Under the pieces are notes generated by a model. It worked only from the letters and a program-made list of their open reading frames with translations, was not told the DNA's origin and searched no databases. This document shows, one piece after another, positions 1 to 13,276 of a stretch of 64,000 bases of DNA. Location: contig JANJXV010000013.1 in the NCBI GenBank assembly GCA_024803745.1, positions 33,584,001 to 33,648,000 on the forward strand, given 5' to 3'. Each line of letters starts with the position of its first letter. Positions within the stretch are counted from its first letter, which is position 1. A program made the translations under genes and the position numbers. This DNA comes from Megascapheus bottae. Lineage: Eukaryota > Chordata > Mammalia > Rodentia > Geomyidae.

Positions 1-607
1 CAGCAACTGAGTAAAACCAATTACTTCAAAACCCACCAAGCCCTCGGCAGCAACTTAGTGCATCTGAGCTTTGCCCAAATGTTATTACTTTCAAATTAGA
101 GCCTGGTCTGAGATGGGGCAGCAAAGAATTTTGACTTGAAAATAATTCAATATGGCAGCCCAGTTGTGTAACACTGTGTGGAGCCAGAAAGGGAAGCCTG
201 CTCCAGACTCAGACATCTCTAATACAAGGCTGTTTACAACTGGAAGGAGCCCGGAAATGCAGACATGAGATGTAAAGTTGAGGGGTAGGGAGTTTCTTGA
301 CTCCCTTGAGGCTGTAGGAAAACTTCCAGATGATCGTGATCACTTCAGATATGAAGTTCTCTGCTTGGAGTAAGGAACACTTGAGGAAGAAAGACACAAG
401 TTAATGGAAGAGCACAGAGAAGCTCAACTCACGGAAACAATCTCATTTCAACATATAGCCTGAAACTATAACACAAGCATTCATTGGGTAAGGAAGATAA
501 TAAAGAAAGATGGTGCTGAAAAAAACACATGGTTAGAGGAATTGACACAGAGTGGAAGGGATCTAGATATGCAAGTTATTCCTCACTGTTCTATTAACTT
601 CTTCACA

Positions 608-692
608 GTCTCACTCCCTAGCCCCTCCCTCTCGCCTTCTTCCTCTCCCTCCCCCCCCTCTCTCTCCCACACAAACATGCACACACACACAC
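608..692. repeat. Polypyrimidine tract followed by CA repeat
   Basis: CT-rich sequence with a run of eight C, then a short CACACA run. Apparent reading frames here reflect base composition. Confidence 0.85.
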
Positions 693-859
693 ATCTGCAC
701 CAAACCAACCATGCCTTGATCTTTTCATTGTTTCTTGGCAGTATTGGGGGAATGAAGTGTAGACCTGCTCTTCCATCTAAGCAGGTGGGCTGCCATTTGA
801 ACTATGTCTCCAACTGTTTCAGGTTGATTATTCTAGTAGGATCTTGATTTATGTCCCTG

Positions 860-1095
860 ACTGGCCTGTGCTACACTCCTCCTACTTGTTCTTCTCCAAA
901 GTGCTAGAGATGAGGTGTACGAACCTTTGTACCTAGTCAGTGTCTCTGGGGATCAAGGGTGCAAGCTAAGATGCCCAGTCCTTGGTCAAGATAGAGTCTC
1001 AGGATTTTATTTCATTTCTTATGCCCAAGAACAGCAAGTTCCTGATCTCTACTTCCCAAGTAGCTAAATTTATAAGCCCAGCATGCCCAGCTAGC
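860..1095 (-). mobile_element. Degenerate B1/B4-like SINE remnants
   Basis: Two stretches recall reversed B1: one around CTCCAAAGTGCTAGAGATGA, the other around GATAGAGTCTCAGGATTTTA and ACTTCCCAAGTAGCTAAATT. Divergence is high and the boundaries are approximate. Confidence 0.4.
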
Positions 1096-1309
1096 ATGCC
1101 CTTATCTGGATTTCTTCTCATAAAATTTATCACTATCAAGAAATATATTTCAGATAGTTTACTGACTCACTTACTTATTGCTCAAATATAAACTTTATAA
1201 CATCAGGAATGTGTATATTTATGTACTTCAGAATAGTGTCTAGTAGACATAGAATTAGTTAAATCAAAGAATTGAACATATTCACAGACTGCATATTTAC
1301 AGACTGCAT

Positions 1310-1535
1310 TTACTAAGTGCCTGATATCTAAGTGCAAATACTGAGAAATTTTAATACTCATAATAACTATTACCTTAATGAGCTAAACACCATAAGCCAC
1401 ACCAATCTATAAAAACCTCTCAATAACCTTGTGGAACACATGTTTCTGTTCCCTTTTGTGACACTAACAAGTGTAGAGACCCAGAGAGGCAGACTTAATA
1501 CCACAAAGTTAGGTGGAGGTGAAGCCATGAGAGAA
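1310..1535 (-). mobile_element. MIR-like fragment, minus strand
   Basis: ACTAAGTGCCTGATATCTAA, ATACTCATAATAACTATTAC and AGAGACCCAGAGAGGCAGAC fit a degraded reversed MIR. Confidence 0.4.
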
Positions 1536-3034
1536 ATGGTGCTCGTCTGATTGACTCTAGACATTGTCACATTCAACAGCAAATAAAACATGAACATTAT
1601 CCCTGAGAATATCAAAGTCTCATGGACGAGTTTGAAGCCTCTCTGCCTGGGAGATTCCTCTTTGTTTTCTCGGTCCAAGAGAAGAATCTAGCAATGAATC
1701 TTGGAGAAGTGGAGAGAAGTAGGTGGCACTTAAGGAATGTGCTCTCTCCCTGGTGGCATGATGTTTGCCTTTGGGTGAGGTCAGATTTTATGTATAGATT
1801 CTCCCATCCCTACTTCCAGGTCTGCTTGTGAACCCAGCAACTGTCAGAAACCTTATTTACTTTTAATAAATCTAACAAAGGAACAATAAATAAATGATGA
1901 GTCTTCTGCCTCAGAGGGTCCACCAAGGGCAGGCCCCAGCCAAGTGCATCAGGAGGAAACTGTTTTTCAGCATTCACAATCACATTCTGAACAGTTAACA
2001 TCCAACTTCAGAGTTAGTTCACCACAGAGTTATTATGCCTTTTTATATATCACAAAAATTATTTCTTTCCTTAGACTTCTCATATAACAGGGAATTCCTC
2101 ATCCTGTTCATTGCATGACTTTTCTTTTTGACAAAAGACAATTTGAAAAGGTCTCCTTGGTTACAATGCCATTCATGTCCTTTGACTAGAAGAGTAAGAG
2201 AAAAACTTTCAGGATTGATCTGAGGGATAGAGAGCCCAGGTTCCATTAAAGTGTATTAATGCCAAGGTCTGTGCAATTAGTGAAAAGTCAATTCCCATTA
2301 CTAGTTAACACTATTGAATATCTGCTTTCTTTAATAAAAAGCCATGTCCAGTACAAAGAGAATAAATCAATAGGTTGGCTGCATTTAGACCTATTCTGCC
2401 TTCTAAATGCACAGAGAAACTCCCTGTCAGAACCATGTTGCCTGTCTGCCAAGCTCAGCCTGTGAGCTGGCAGCCGGCCCTGACTTCCTTGTCCGCAATC
2501 TTTCCCTAGCACTCTCTTGCCTTAGCTCTTATTTCTCTAATTAGGAAAGTGAAGTTATACCCTAGGCCTAAAAATCCTTTCTTCTACCTTAATAATGTTC
2601 TGCCTCTGATGTAGGCTTGTTCAGAAAAGAGGCTCCATTCCTACTACAGCCATACTTCTGAACTGCAGGGCTTGCCACAGGCCTCAGGCCTCCCCCAAGC
2701 TAGGAGAGTGTCAAGCGTGCACAAAATGTCTTGCTTACAAGAGGGGGAAGAATCCATGGGGCCTGGAAAGAATTCTCCCTTTGAAATACATTCTGTACTC
2801 TTTCAGCTGCTTATCCTACTTTCTGCTAACTTGTAAAGGCAGATGGAATGTTCAGAGTCTCAATTATGGAGAGCAATGATAAAAAGAATGAGGCCTCCTG
2901 TCCTGTGAAGTTTTTGAGGCCTCCCAACTTCCTTACCATAGTACCATCTTTCTAACATGCATCTCAACCTGGTTATTTCTCTTCTTCAATGTAGACCACA
3001 AGATGGTGATTGAGGAAAGCATTACTGTTTGTTT

Positions 3035-3137
3035 ATTGACAGGGTCTCACTACATAGGCTAGGCTGTACTTAGATTTATTTTCCTCCTTCCTCAGCCTCC
3101 CAAGTATTGATATTATAGACCTGTGCCAACAGGCCCT
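3035..3137 (-). mobile_element. B1-like SINE, minus strand
   Basis: ACAGGGTCTCACTACATAGG, CTAGGCTGTACTTAGATTTA and CTCAGCCTCCCAAGTATTGA are the reversed B1 landmarks in order. Confidence 0.75.
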
Positions 3138-4919
3138 GCAGAATCACAGATCTTTGGCATCCTGAACAGGTAAAAAATCCCTTATAAGCTGAGATGTTGC
3201 TCAGAAAGTCATAAGCAATGAAAAGTCAAAAAAGAAACCCAAGAAGAATGTTAAAGAACATTTGGAAATAAACAAATGTAGTCCCAAGCGGTGTGCCTGT
3301 GTGATGCTTACAAAAATAAAACCCGAAATCATCTTTGAAGAGATTTGCAGCTGTCTTTTGTTCTTTAGAAAATTCTGTGATAACTCTGAAATGGGACACA
3401 GTGGATTGACCAGTTGCCATGATGGGACTTAACCAAAATTTCCTACCCAAGTCCGGAGGAGAGGTTGAACAGTTGTTCATCTTGACTTTGGACTGAGTCT
3501 CTGGGACCTGGACTTGAACCATGACCAGATAAAGGCAGACTTATACCAGGATTGGACCTACAGGCTTCTCATGGCATACATCCTGGTGGAAATTCACAAT
3601 ACCTCCAATGCTGCAGACTCAGGAAAGACCAGCCAGTCACTCCCTCATGCCTTCTAGATGGGGCTCTGAGGTTTACTTGCTCTGCAGGAGCTGCTGGGAA
3701 CCAGCCCTTTCAGGGAGCTAAGTTGCCAAACCAGAGCTAGAGAGGAATTGCTCCATATCATGAGAACAGAATGTAATGCACCCTCACCTTTGAGTTCAAG
3801 TGTAGAGTGAGATTTTTATCAGAAATTAATGCTGATGAGTATCAATTTGGATGAAAAGAGAAAAGCATTTGAGAATATGTCTATACTTGTTGACATGCTT
3901 ACAGGATACACCTTAAATATGAGTCATAAAACTGAAATCAAATACTATTGAGAATTGCATAACCACTGATAGTCTCACCAAGAATGCCAATATCCTACTT
4001 TCTGCTTAAGAAAGAAAAATTCTTTTTCTTTTTTTATCTGATGGACTGCCTAATTCCCCCATAGTCTCCGGAACAAGCTTTGAGAGGTCTCAAATCTACC
4101 CATGTCATTTTATTCTTATTTATGATTAGTTTCTCATTTTTTAATTTCCAGTCATGTTTAAGACAAACTAATACACTCTCTCCTTCATAAGTGCTTTATA
4201 CACCTCTTGGCTGGTTCAGAGGAAGGAGAGAGATTTGAGTTCTCTATGAGGAGAGCATTGTATTTATGATAATCAATGTCACACAAAGAAATCAGAAGAG
4301 AATTGCAATCTCCTATTTGAATGATGTTAAGGCCCTTGTCTTAAGTCAACAGAAACAGAGCCTTTGGCCACAGCTATATCAAATCTCTCACTGGAGACAG
4401 GCTGGAATTCCCAAACTAGTAAGACTTCAAGCTATATTAGCTAAGACTTATAATAAGGAGAAAGGAGAAACACATTCATACAGTATTTATACTCCTCACT
4501 GATTTCTCATCAAATTTCCTTAAAATATGCAAAACAATTCTGTTCAGTATATTCTCACTCAACATTAAAGCAAAATCTCAGGTGGAAAAACTGGGCCTTG
4601 CCTGTCATTCAGTACAGCGATTGATTCCTTGAGTTATCTTACTTAAACTTTTAATCTCCCACATCTACCCTTCCTACCATATCATATAATTCACATTTTC
4701 AGTCTTATTCATGGTCTGTGTCTCAAGCAAAAGTGTAGGAGAGTTGACTATATCCTCAAGGCCTCATACAATGTCTGTTAAGTGGTAGGGACCACTAAAT
4801 AAGTGCATAAGTGAATGGATTAAAGCAATGATTTACCAAGCCCATATGTTTTCCATTCATATACAAATACCAGGTCTTTTCATGCTCACTACAAGTATTG
4901 CCCCCATGATCTTCCCGGC

Positions 4920-5070
4920 GAATGACAACTAGTCCTTATCATGTGCTAAGGATTAGATGATATAGTGTACATGTGCTATCGTGTTTAATCTGCACAACCA
5001 ACCCTAGTGGAGTTAGATGGTGCCATTTATAATGAATAAATGATGAGCCAGCAAGATCAAGTCACTGCTA
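4920..5070 (-). mobile_element. MIR-like fragment, minus strand
   Basis: TCATGTGCTAAGGATTAGAT, TTTAATCTGCACAACCAACC and a following ATGATGAGCCAGCAAGATCA segment recall reversed MIR. Confidence 0.5.
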
Positions 5071-6387
5071 CATTGGCAGCCTAGTATTTGATGTAGCTGT
5101 AATGTAAATTGGAGTTTGTCTCATGGAGATTTCAATTAGGATAGATATTAACGACCTCCCGGGAGGACTGGGAACAGCATGAATAGATACTCTGTTCTCA
5201 AGACAGGGGTTTGCTCTGAGACCCCCAGGGGTAGTCCTTGGGGATGCTGCTGCACATATGGCAACGCACAAGCCAGTCTTCTAGAACAAAAATTCTGCAG
5301 CTGAAACACCCATCGTGCTGTGGTTGAGTAACCCTAATCTAACTCCATAAATGTTTTTAAGTCACTTGGCAGTTTTGGTCACTAGTGGTCATACAAACTA
5401 TCTGTTTCCCTAAAAAGCAGTATAGCAATATTTCTTGAAAGTTGTCAGTGTTTTCATACCTTTTGGACCTTGAAATCCTATTTTTTATTATCTTTTAGTA
5501 GTTTCCATTTAACAAAGGAGACTATGAATGTGATACATGTTGATCAATGTCATCTCTTTCAAGATTTCCACCCTTTCCTCCCAACTCACATCTCTTCCTT
5601 CACTTTTCTTAATATTTTATAGGGTATGTCCTGAATTCTCTTCATCTACTTCTCCTTTCCTCTTGGCCCGATTCCAAACCCCTTCCAAGTACCTGCTTCC
5701 TGGTGTTTGTTTTGTTTAATGATTACTTTGCCTTTTTAAGGTATCACACTATTTGAGTTCTCAATCTATACCACATTTTTGTGAATACATTCTTATATAC
5801 TTGCATACTACCCAAGGTATTCGAGGTTTGTTATATAAGCCCAGCTTTCATGTATGAGGGAAACACATGCAACCTTTGTCTCTCTGGGCCTGACCTAGAA
5901 TCCTATTTTTATAAATATGACTGAAGGAAATAATCTAAAATGTGGGATATATCTCTAAGTATTTGATATTTGTAATAGTAATTTTATAAACCTGAAAACC
6001 ACCTAAATTTCTGGCAATAAGGAAAACACTGTGTAAACTCTGCAATATCTACTTTTTAGAACATTAAATAGCCATTCACTGATATTTATATTCAGTTTAT
6101 AACAACATGAAAACCTGCTTATATAAAAATATTAAATTTTAAAGACTTCAAAATAAAGTAAGTAGTCTCACTGTTAACTGCCAAAATTGACATATGCAAA
6201 GGAGGTGAGATTAAAATGATGAACACATAATAGAATTAGGTCTAGTTAACTTCTTTTTTTTTTTCTTCAGTATTTCCCCAATGCTTGGTATTCACAATGT
6301 ATTTATTTTGTAATAGGGAAAATATCAAAGAAGGAAAGAAAGGATCATGCAAACCAAGGAAAATTGTGATATTACTTATAAAGCAAA

Positions 6388-6470
6388 AGGACTGGGGGCA
6401 TGGCTCCACTGGCTGAGTGCTAGCAAGTATAAGTCTCTGGGTTCAAATCGTCATGATACAAGGGAAAAGA
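6388..6470 (+). mobile_element. Monomeric ID-like SINE
   Basis: GGGGGCATGGCTCCACTGGC, TGAGTGCTAGC and TCTGGGTTCAAATCGTCATG show A- and B-box-like motifs of a tRNA-derived unit, followed by an A-rich tail. Confidence 0.65.
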
Positions 6471-8360
6471 AAACAAAAGTAAGTCCTTAATGTGAGCTTC
6501 AGTGCCACTAGTTCATTTTCCTCTTTGATGTGGAGTTTTTATATTGCTTGGAATTTGTTATTATTCCTCTATCTCTTATAGAAAACAATATCTAGTTAAT
6601 TACATAGCATTAGGTGGTCTAGCGCCATCTTTACCAGCTAATAGTAACCAAAAAACATTCATCACACATGTCTTTCCTGATGTTTTGCAGGGATTTGATT
6701 CTCCTAGAGAATCTAAGTATTTTTTTTAACTTAGAACCAGACCTTTTGTCAACACAGATGCTGTCTGACCCACATGGCAGATAGGAGGCACTGCATGCTT
6801 ACATAGAGACTGTTATTGTGCCGCTAGGAACTACAACCCCCAATTTAACAGTGCTGAGAAATACTGTCAATCCCCAACAAACACCATGCGCTTTGAATTA
6901 TGTGCTATTGAAAACCATGCTACTGAAAACCGTGCATTTGAAGCCTGCCTATAATAAGCTAAGCTTCACCCCAATTTCCAAATTTCTAAACTAAAGACAA
7001 CAAAATGTAAGTTTTCAGCCACAGAAGTTATAGTGCAATCTATGGAAGTATCATTGAGATGTCCTACCTTGCAACTTTATTCTAAATCGAACTCAGCACT
7101 CCTTTCTGAATGAATGAATAGGGTTGAGACTTCGTTTTCTGGCCAACCTTGGATGCAGCCTAGCACAAGAAGGGCACATGCAAAGCAGCTGTTGAGACAG
7201 TATCCTCACTCAGACAGTACTGGGAAAGTGACAGAACAGAGAGCTTGGTAATTTAATTAACCTCGAGAGTCTCTGGACTGCAAACATTTTCTTTGTAGAG
7301 CTCTGTGACCTCTCTTGTGTTCAACCAGCAGGGCTTTATCTTTGCTTCTCGTTTTAGTTTCTCTTCTCTTGACCCTCCTTTTAATACATTATAAGATGAC
7401 TTATATGAGCCAGAGAAACAGGCTCCCGACCAAAAAAAATTCTAGAGAGGTGTTAGAAATTTTCTTCCTTATCAATTTTCCACCGGCTGGCCTTCTATTC
7501 CCTAATGGAGCTAGATTGGTACATACCACACACATTGGCTGAGAAACAAAAGGAAAAGCAAGATGATAGAGATACACACAGCCAGCCTCCCTGTCTATTC
7601 CCAGTGTCCCACTGACAATGCGGTGTGGAAGGGAAATTGTTCTATCAGCGACTGTGTTAGATTCATGACCCCACCACAACCTTGAATTGGCCTTTAGTTG
7701 TCGCTGATGGGAACTGAAGAACAGCGCCTGTCGACATGATTGCTACTCTCCAATGAATCAGAACATACAGGGCGAGGAGTAGCACATTAAAGTAGCAACA
7801 GAAATATATCACTGTACTTTTATATAGATGTATTGCTTTGGCCCAAGCATATAAATGATTGGGCCAGCCACTTATTTTTTTTCCCAAGGCCTATAAATTG
7901 AAAATAATTTAAGGGTTTTAAAATTATGTTCTTTAAAAAAAATCAGGGTAGCTATTTTAAGGCAACAGTCAAATATTTAAAGATCATCTTATATGGATAT
8001 TTCAGACGCTGTCATTGGGAGTAATATCTGTGCTTGCCACCTGCACTCAGGTTACTCAGCACATGGAGAATGCGTTTATCATGAGCTGTCATTTGCTAAT
8101 TGGTCCTGTCCTTTTCTTTTTTTTTAAAGTAATTGTTTCCCGTGTTTGCTTCACTGGATGTTTATTTGAAAAAAAAAGTATATTTCACAAAATCAAAATG
8201 TGAATGAAAAAGAAAGCATATTCAACAACCCAGATCAAGGTGCTAGAAGAGCCCAATTTGTTTTTTTTAGAAACCTGAAAGCAGGAGTCAATGATTCCTA
8301 AATGTGAAGGGAAGATAGGGCCTCATGAATATCATGAAGTGAGTTGAACTCCTCCTAGAA

Positions 8361-8512
8361 GCATGCACGTGTGCACACACACGCACACACGACATACATG
8401 CACAGTATGGACATACATATAATTACGTATATACATGTGTGTATAAGTGTGTGTGTGTGTATATATATATATGTGTATATATATATATATATGTGTGTGT
8501 GTATATGTAGGC
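8361..8512. repeat. CA/TA/TG low-complexity tract
   Basis: Mixed alternating purine-pyrimidine sequence with CACACA, TATATA and GTGTGT blocks. Confidence 0.9.
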
Positions 8513-10623
8513 CTTTATAAACAAGATTTGTGATTTCACCCCAAGGGCTCACAAATTCCATAAAGTCCCTCACTCAAGCCATGGAGTAAGATTCCCTGTC
8601 TTTTGAGTAGACCTATAAAGCTATATATTTGTGCTATACTGGGATGTGATGATCAACTAAGATGTGTCATCACTGGTGAGTAGTCATTGCCAAGCATGAA
8701 TAATTTACTGTAGAACATATATGTTTGAAAAAATTCAGTTTCCAATGACTACATCAATCTCATTTAATCACTAGAGTCAACAGCATCCTAAGTGCCCTGG
8801 CCTCTACCTATTTCTCTGCCTCGCTTATTATTCTCTTACTACTTTTGTTTTCCCTTGCTCTAAAAGCTCCAGCCACAGAATCTCTTTTCTGATTTCTAGT
8901 CTACATGTTATTTCCTGCCTTAGGCTATTTGCAGCACTGGAGGATGTGGTAGGTGCAGATCAAATAAAACCTCAAGAACAGGTTTTCATGGATCTTCATT
9001 CTGTGGAAAGAATAGAGCAACAGGCACCAGAACAAATGTCTTAAGTTTGGTAATTTCACATATTATGAAAACATTAATATGGACCCATGATGGACAACAG
9101 AGTGACTAACTGAGGCCTTCCTGGCATCAGTTGAGATTTTAGTTAAGTTTTTTAAGTGAGATGGAGAAAATGAGGAACAGCTTTATACATGTGTATTGTA
9201 ACTCATACATACATGCGATTGTTATGTGCTCATCAAAAATGGTTACTATTTAAGAACATAGAAATGCTAACAACTCTGATTGGATCATCTCATGTTTATA
9301 TGTGGGCCAAATTGTCACAGTATATCTCACAGGTGTGCGCAGTTAAAATGATAATTAAGTTGTAAAGCAAAGAAACCATTTCAATCCAAAGAAAAACATC
9401 TTCAGGCAAATGCAGGAGTTCTGCTAATGACCGGGAGCTGGAAAGTTACCACATGGCCACTGTGTAGGAAGCCACACAGAATCTTCTATGCTCTGTGAAA
9501 GACACATTAATGTCCCACTTACTAAATGCTATAAGAAGTGGTGGAGATTTTGAATTAAGGGTTTATTTCCTGTGGTAATTTTGGCTTTATGTTAAAATCT
9601 GGTCATGCAACTTTTGGTTATTCAAACTCTAATTTGAGATGAGGTTGATGGGACACCCAGAGAAGTTAATTTGTTCAAATCTCATACCTGTTTAATAAAT
9701 TAGCTTAGTGGGAAATCAAAGGTAGGCCCTGGTTAATGCCTTTACCATGTGATGTCCTTGCATCAAGCTGCCTCCTATTCTACTGTCCTTATAATTTCTG
9801 AGTTGGGAAAAATATACATGGTCATGATACCTAGCAACTTTCAATCCATATACATGATCTCATGATTGGAAAGACTACCACTTCTCTTAAAGCAAACAAT
9901 CTGAAAGTTTCCTCCCACTCACTTGTTTGTTCATTAAATTCTTCTCTCTGTTCCTTGAAATGCATTGTCTTTTGAAATACTAACATGTGTCTGTTCTATC
10001 ATGAATCAGAGAAAAACATATGAGGTTAAAGGTGTTAACATCCATAATCTACAATGAAGTAGCACTTCATGCACTGAAACTCCTTTGCATCCTACCTTAG
10101 CCACCCAGAACTTTGTATAATATTAGTTATTTCCCACAGTGATTAGGTGATTGGGTGCTGCAGTTCCTGACCAAGATTGTAAGATAGTTGCACATCACTT
10201 GACTGGTGAGAGATCAAAATTCAAAATTCTAAAGTATTGTTTCTCCTGAATGCACATGGTTTTTGAGTCATCAAAATGGAACAACATAAATAAATCTATA
10301 GAAGTTGAATCAAAGTACATTGAGGATCCTGTCAAATAGTCACCTCTAAAACTGGAATTTCTCAGTTTCTGGTGCCATGTGGCTGATGGAGGAAAAATAT
10401 AGTAAGGGAAAAAAGATACTTGGTTATACCTGTGCTAAAATCTCATCTATACTAGCTAATTACAGATTTATCACTCCAGTCAGGCTCTTAGTCAAAAGAA
10501 TATCACCACTCAAAATTTTCAAAAGTTTTCAAAACTCTTATTTGGTTGTCATAAAATGGAAGATTACTGACATTTGTGGGGTGATATTAAATAATAAAAA
10601 TATTTTGGTTCTTTTTCTCCCTC

Positions 10624-11640
10624 TAGTGAAGCTGGACCTGTGTGTAGAGCTGTGCTCTTGGGTCTCTAATCTGCCGGATGGGGTTTGTTAAAGTCCTCAA
10701 GAATAAGGTTTACTTTAAGAGATACCAAGTGAAATTTAGAAGACATCAAGAGAGCAAAACTGACTACTATTCTTGGAAACACTTGGTGATCCAAGACAAA
10801 AATAAGTACAACACACCCAAATACAGGATGATAGTTCATGTAACCAACAGATATTATTTGTCAGATTGCTTATGCACACCCAGAAGGACACATGATCATC
10901 TGTGCAGCATATACACATGAACTACCCAAGTATGGTGTGAAAGTATGAAAGTAGGCCTCACCAATTATGTGGCTGCTTATTGCACGGGCCTGCTGCTGGC
11001 CCTCAGGCTTCTCAATAGGTTTGGGATGGACAGGATCTACGAATGCCAAGTGGAGGTGACTGGTGATGAGTACAACGTGGAGAGCATTGATGGAAAACCT
11101 GGTGCCTTCACCTGCTATTTGGATGCAGGCCTTGTCAGAGCTACCACTGGCAATAAAGTCTTTGGTTCTCTGAAAGGCGCTGTGGATGGAGGTTTGTCTA
11201 TTCCTCACACTACGAAACGATTCCCTGGTTATGATTCTGAGAACAAGGACTTCACTGCAGAAGTACATCGGAAGCACATCATGGGTCAGAATGGCATAGA
11301 TTATATGCGTTACATAATGGAAGAGGATGAAGATTCATACAAGAAGCAGTTCTCACAGACATAAAGAACAATGTAACTCCAGACATGATGGAGGAGATGT
11401 AGAAGAAGGTGCATGCTGCTATAAGAGATAACCCAGTCTGTGTGAAGAAGCCCAAGAGAGAAGTGAAGAAAAAGAGGTGGAATCGTCCCCAGATGCCTGT
11501 TGCTCAGAAGAAAGATCGGGTGGCTCAGAAAAAGGCAAGCTTCCTTAGAACTCGGGAATGGGCTGCTGAGAGTTAACCCAAGTGATTTTTTATGAAGATT
11601 TTTTTTCAGAAAGACAATAAACTTATTGACAAGCAAAAAT
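10624..11640 (+). pseudogene. RPL5 processed pseudogene
   Basis: This is an intronless retrocopy of ribosomal protein L5 (60S subunit, 5S rRNA binding). The ATG at 10678 opens [20 protein letters not shown], and later parts read [15 protein letters not shown] and HRKHIMGQN, all typical of RPL5 (297 residues). A remnant 5' UTR precedes the ATG. The expected end is TAA at 11574-11576, followed by a 3' UTR with AATAAA at 11616-11621 and a short A-rich tail. It is disabled by a deletion of about 2 bp near 10850-10855, an 8-bp local duplication near 10937-10952, a 1-bp deletion near 11355, and TAG in place of a Tyr codon at 11400-11402. Possible imperfect target-site copies, around TTTGGTT, flank it. 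It is non-coding; the functional RPL5 gene is elsewhere. Confidence 0.95.
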
Positions 11641-11954
11641 AATGTTTGGTTTTCCAACTATTACTCAATGATCTAAATGCTACATAAAAGGCTCTTCATA
11701 ATGTTACTTGATGCTTATAAAGTACAAAATATTCTAAAATGCTGAAGATATCAAAATAATTGTTAAGGATATGACACAAACATACCTTTGAGAAACTTGA
11801 AGTCTAGTTTAAAAGATGGAATATAATTATTTAAAAAATATAAATAAGTAAAAATGTGGAACATGTTGAGAGCAAAAAAACAAAATAGTTCCACGTGGCC
11901 TCTTTTGTGCCATCATTAAGCAAAATAAGAGCTAGAGTTCAGTAAAAACTTTTA

Positions 11955-12000
11955 TGTTGCTAGGCACTGGTGGCTCATACCTGTAGTCCTAGAGGTCTAT
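11955..12000 (+). mobile_element. B1-like 5' fragment
   Basis: TAGGCACTGGTGGCTCATAC followed by CTGTAGTCCTAGAGG matches the start of B1-type elements, then breaks off. Confidence 0.55.
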
Positions 12001-13222
12001 TAGTTACCTCTGCAATGCTGTAAAAAATATCCAGCTGTATGCCTAGTATCTTGGGCAAGTATCATGTTTGAAGTCCACATTGTTTCTCTCTTGGACTTTT
12101 TCTATTTGTTGCGTGTGGCTTTCCTCATCAGAGATATTCAGCCTCCAGTATCCTCCTTCAGTGCATCTTAAACTTCACCTTTACCATTTCTTCTAAGACC
12201 TTCTTTTCCAGTTTAGTGGGAGCCCCTATTTGACTCATAACTCTTGCATTCTGCTTTCCTGCAACACCAGCATCAAATGGATCATCCAAGTTTGGTCACT
12301 CTCAAACAGTAGACAGGCTCTTTGGGCCATGGCTATCAGGCCCTCTGAATGCATAGATGGACTGTGTGAGCACTACCAAGAATAGTCTCATCTCAGAAGA
12401 GAGTGTTTCAAAAAAGTTAAAAATCTGTATATCCTTGAGTATTAGATGGTTTTAACCTGCCCAATTACTGATATACCCTCAAGACATTTTTTCCTATTGC
12501 ACTGATTTTTGGTTTTCCTTAACAACTCCAATCATTTAAAGCCTTGACCATAACTTTACATTACTTCTTTTCTGGTCAAATTGTACATCTACATGGCAAC
12601 TTGTGCAGCTAAAAACAATATTTCCTACTTTATTGAAAGTATGAGACCAATTGAAAATCATTTGTACAATAAGAGTTGATCCTGAAAACATAGAGAATGT
12701 AAAGGCAACAGGATGTATATACTAGGACACTAATTAATACAATTGTGTGTTTATTTTTCTAGATTTATGATTTTGAATCAGTAGTTTTTTAAAAAAATGT
12801 TCACTTTATTAGGAATTGTTTTTCCTATCTAAAATAAAAGTTTATTTGTAACGAACCCTGTATTAGTCACTGTGCATCACTTTTCTTTAAAGAGCAGCTC
12901 TCGAATCATACACACTTTATCATGGTTTGCTATTTTCGGAGCATTGTAATATACAGAGATAGTTTGGTTTGTTTCATATGATTCAAGGGGGAAAACACTC
13001 CGGATCAACTTAAGAAAAATATTTTTAAACATTCAGAATCATTCAAAGGTGAAGAAAGAACCTAGAAGGAGGAGTGAGTCCCATGGTGGTGAACTTATTT
13101 GAATTCAGCTGTTCAATCATTTGGCTTGAGCTTGGGTAGGCCAAGCTTGGAAGGCTGATGGAATGCTATATGTTTAAGATAGACTGTAATGTGTAATCCA
13201 GTCTGTGTCTACCTGTATGTTC

Positions 13223-13276
13223 CATCTCTCCTACTCTTGTATATCCAACCATCTCTCTTACTCTTGTATATCCAAC
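13223..13276. repeat. 27-bp tandem duplication
   Basis: Two adjacent copies of a unit with TACTCTTGTATATCCAAC; they differ at one base (CTCTCC versus CTCTCT). Confidence 0.93.

Larger units (their letters stand above)
1..10600. other. Intergenic region left of the RPL5 pseudogene
   Basis: Apart from the listed B1, ID and MIR pieces and the low-complexity tract at 8361, I recognise nothing. No open frame shows protein-like composition or a known family. The stretch 7860-8120 is repeat-free and rich in ATTA/TAAT and AAAT motifs and could be conserved. Stretches 1540-3030, 5080-6380 and 8520-10600 hold no feature I can name. Confidence 0.6.

Noticed and set aside
10945..11364. 139-codon open frame resembling a ribosomal protein
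   Set aside because: It is the middle of the RPL5 retrocopy, with frameshifts on both sides and a later stop, so it is a pseudogene.
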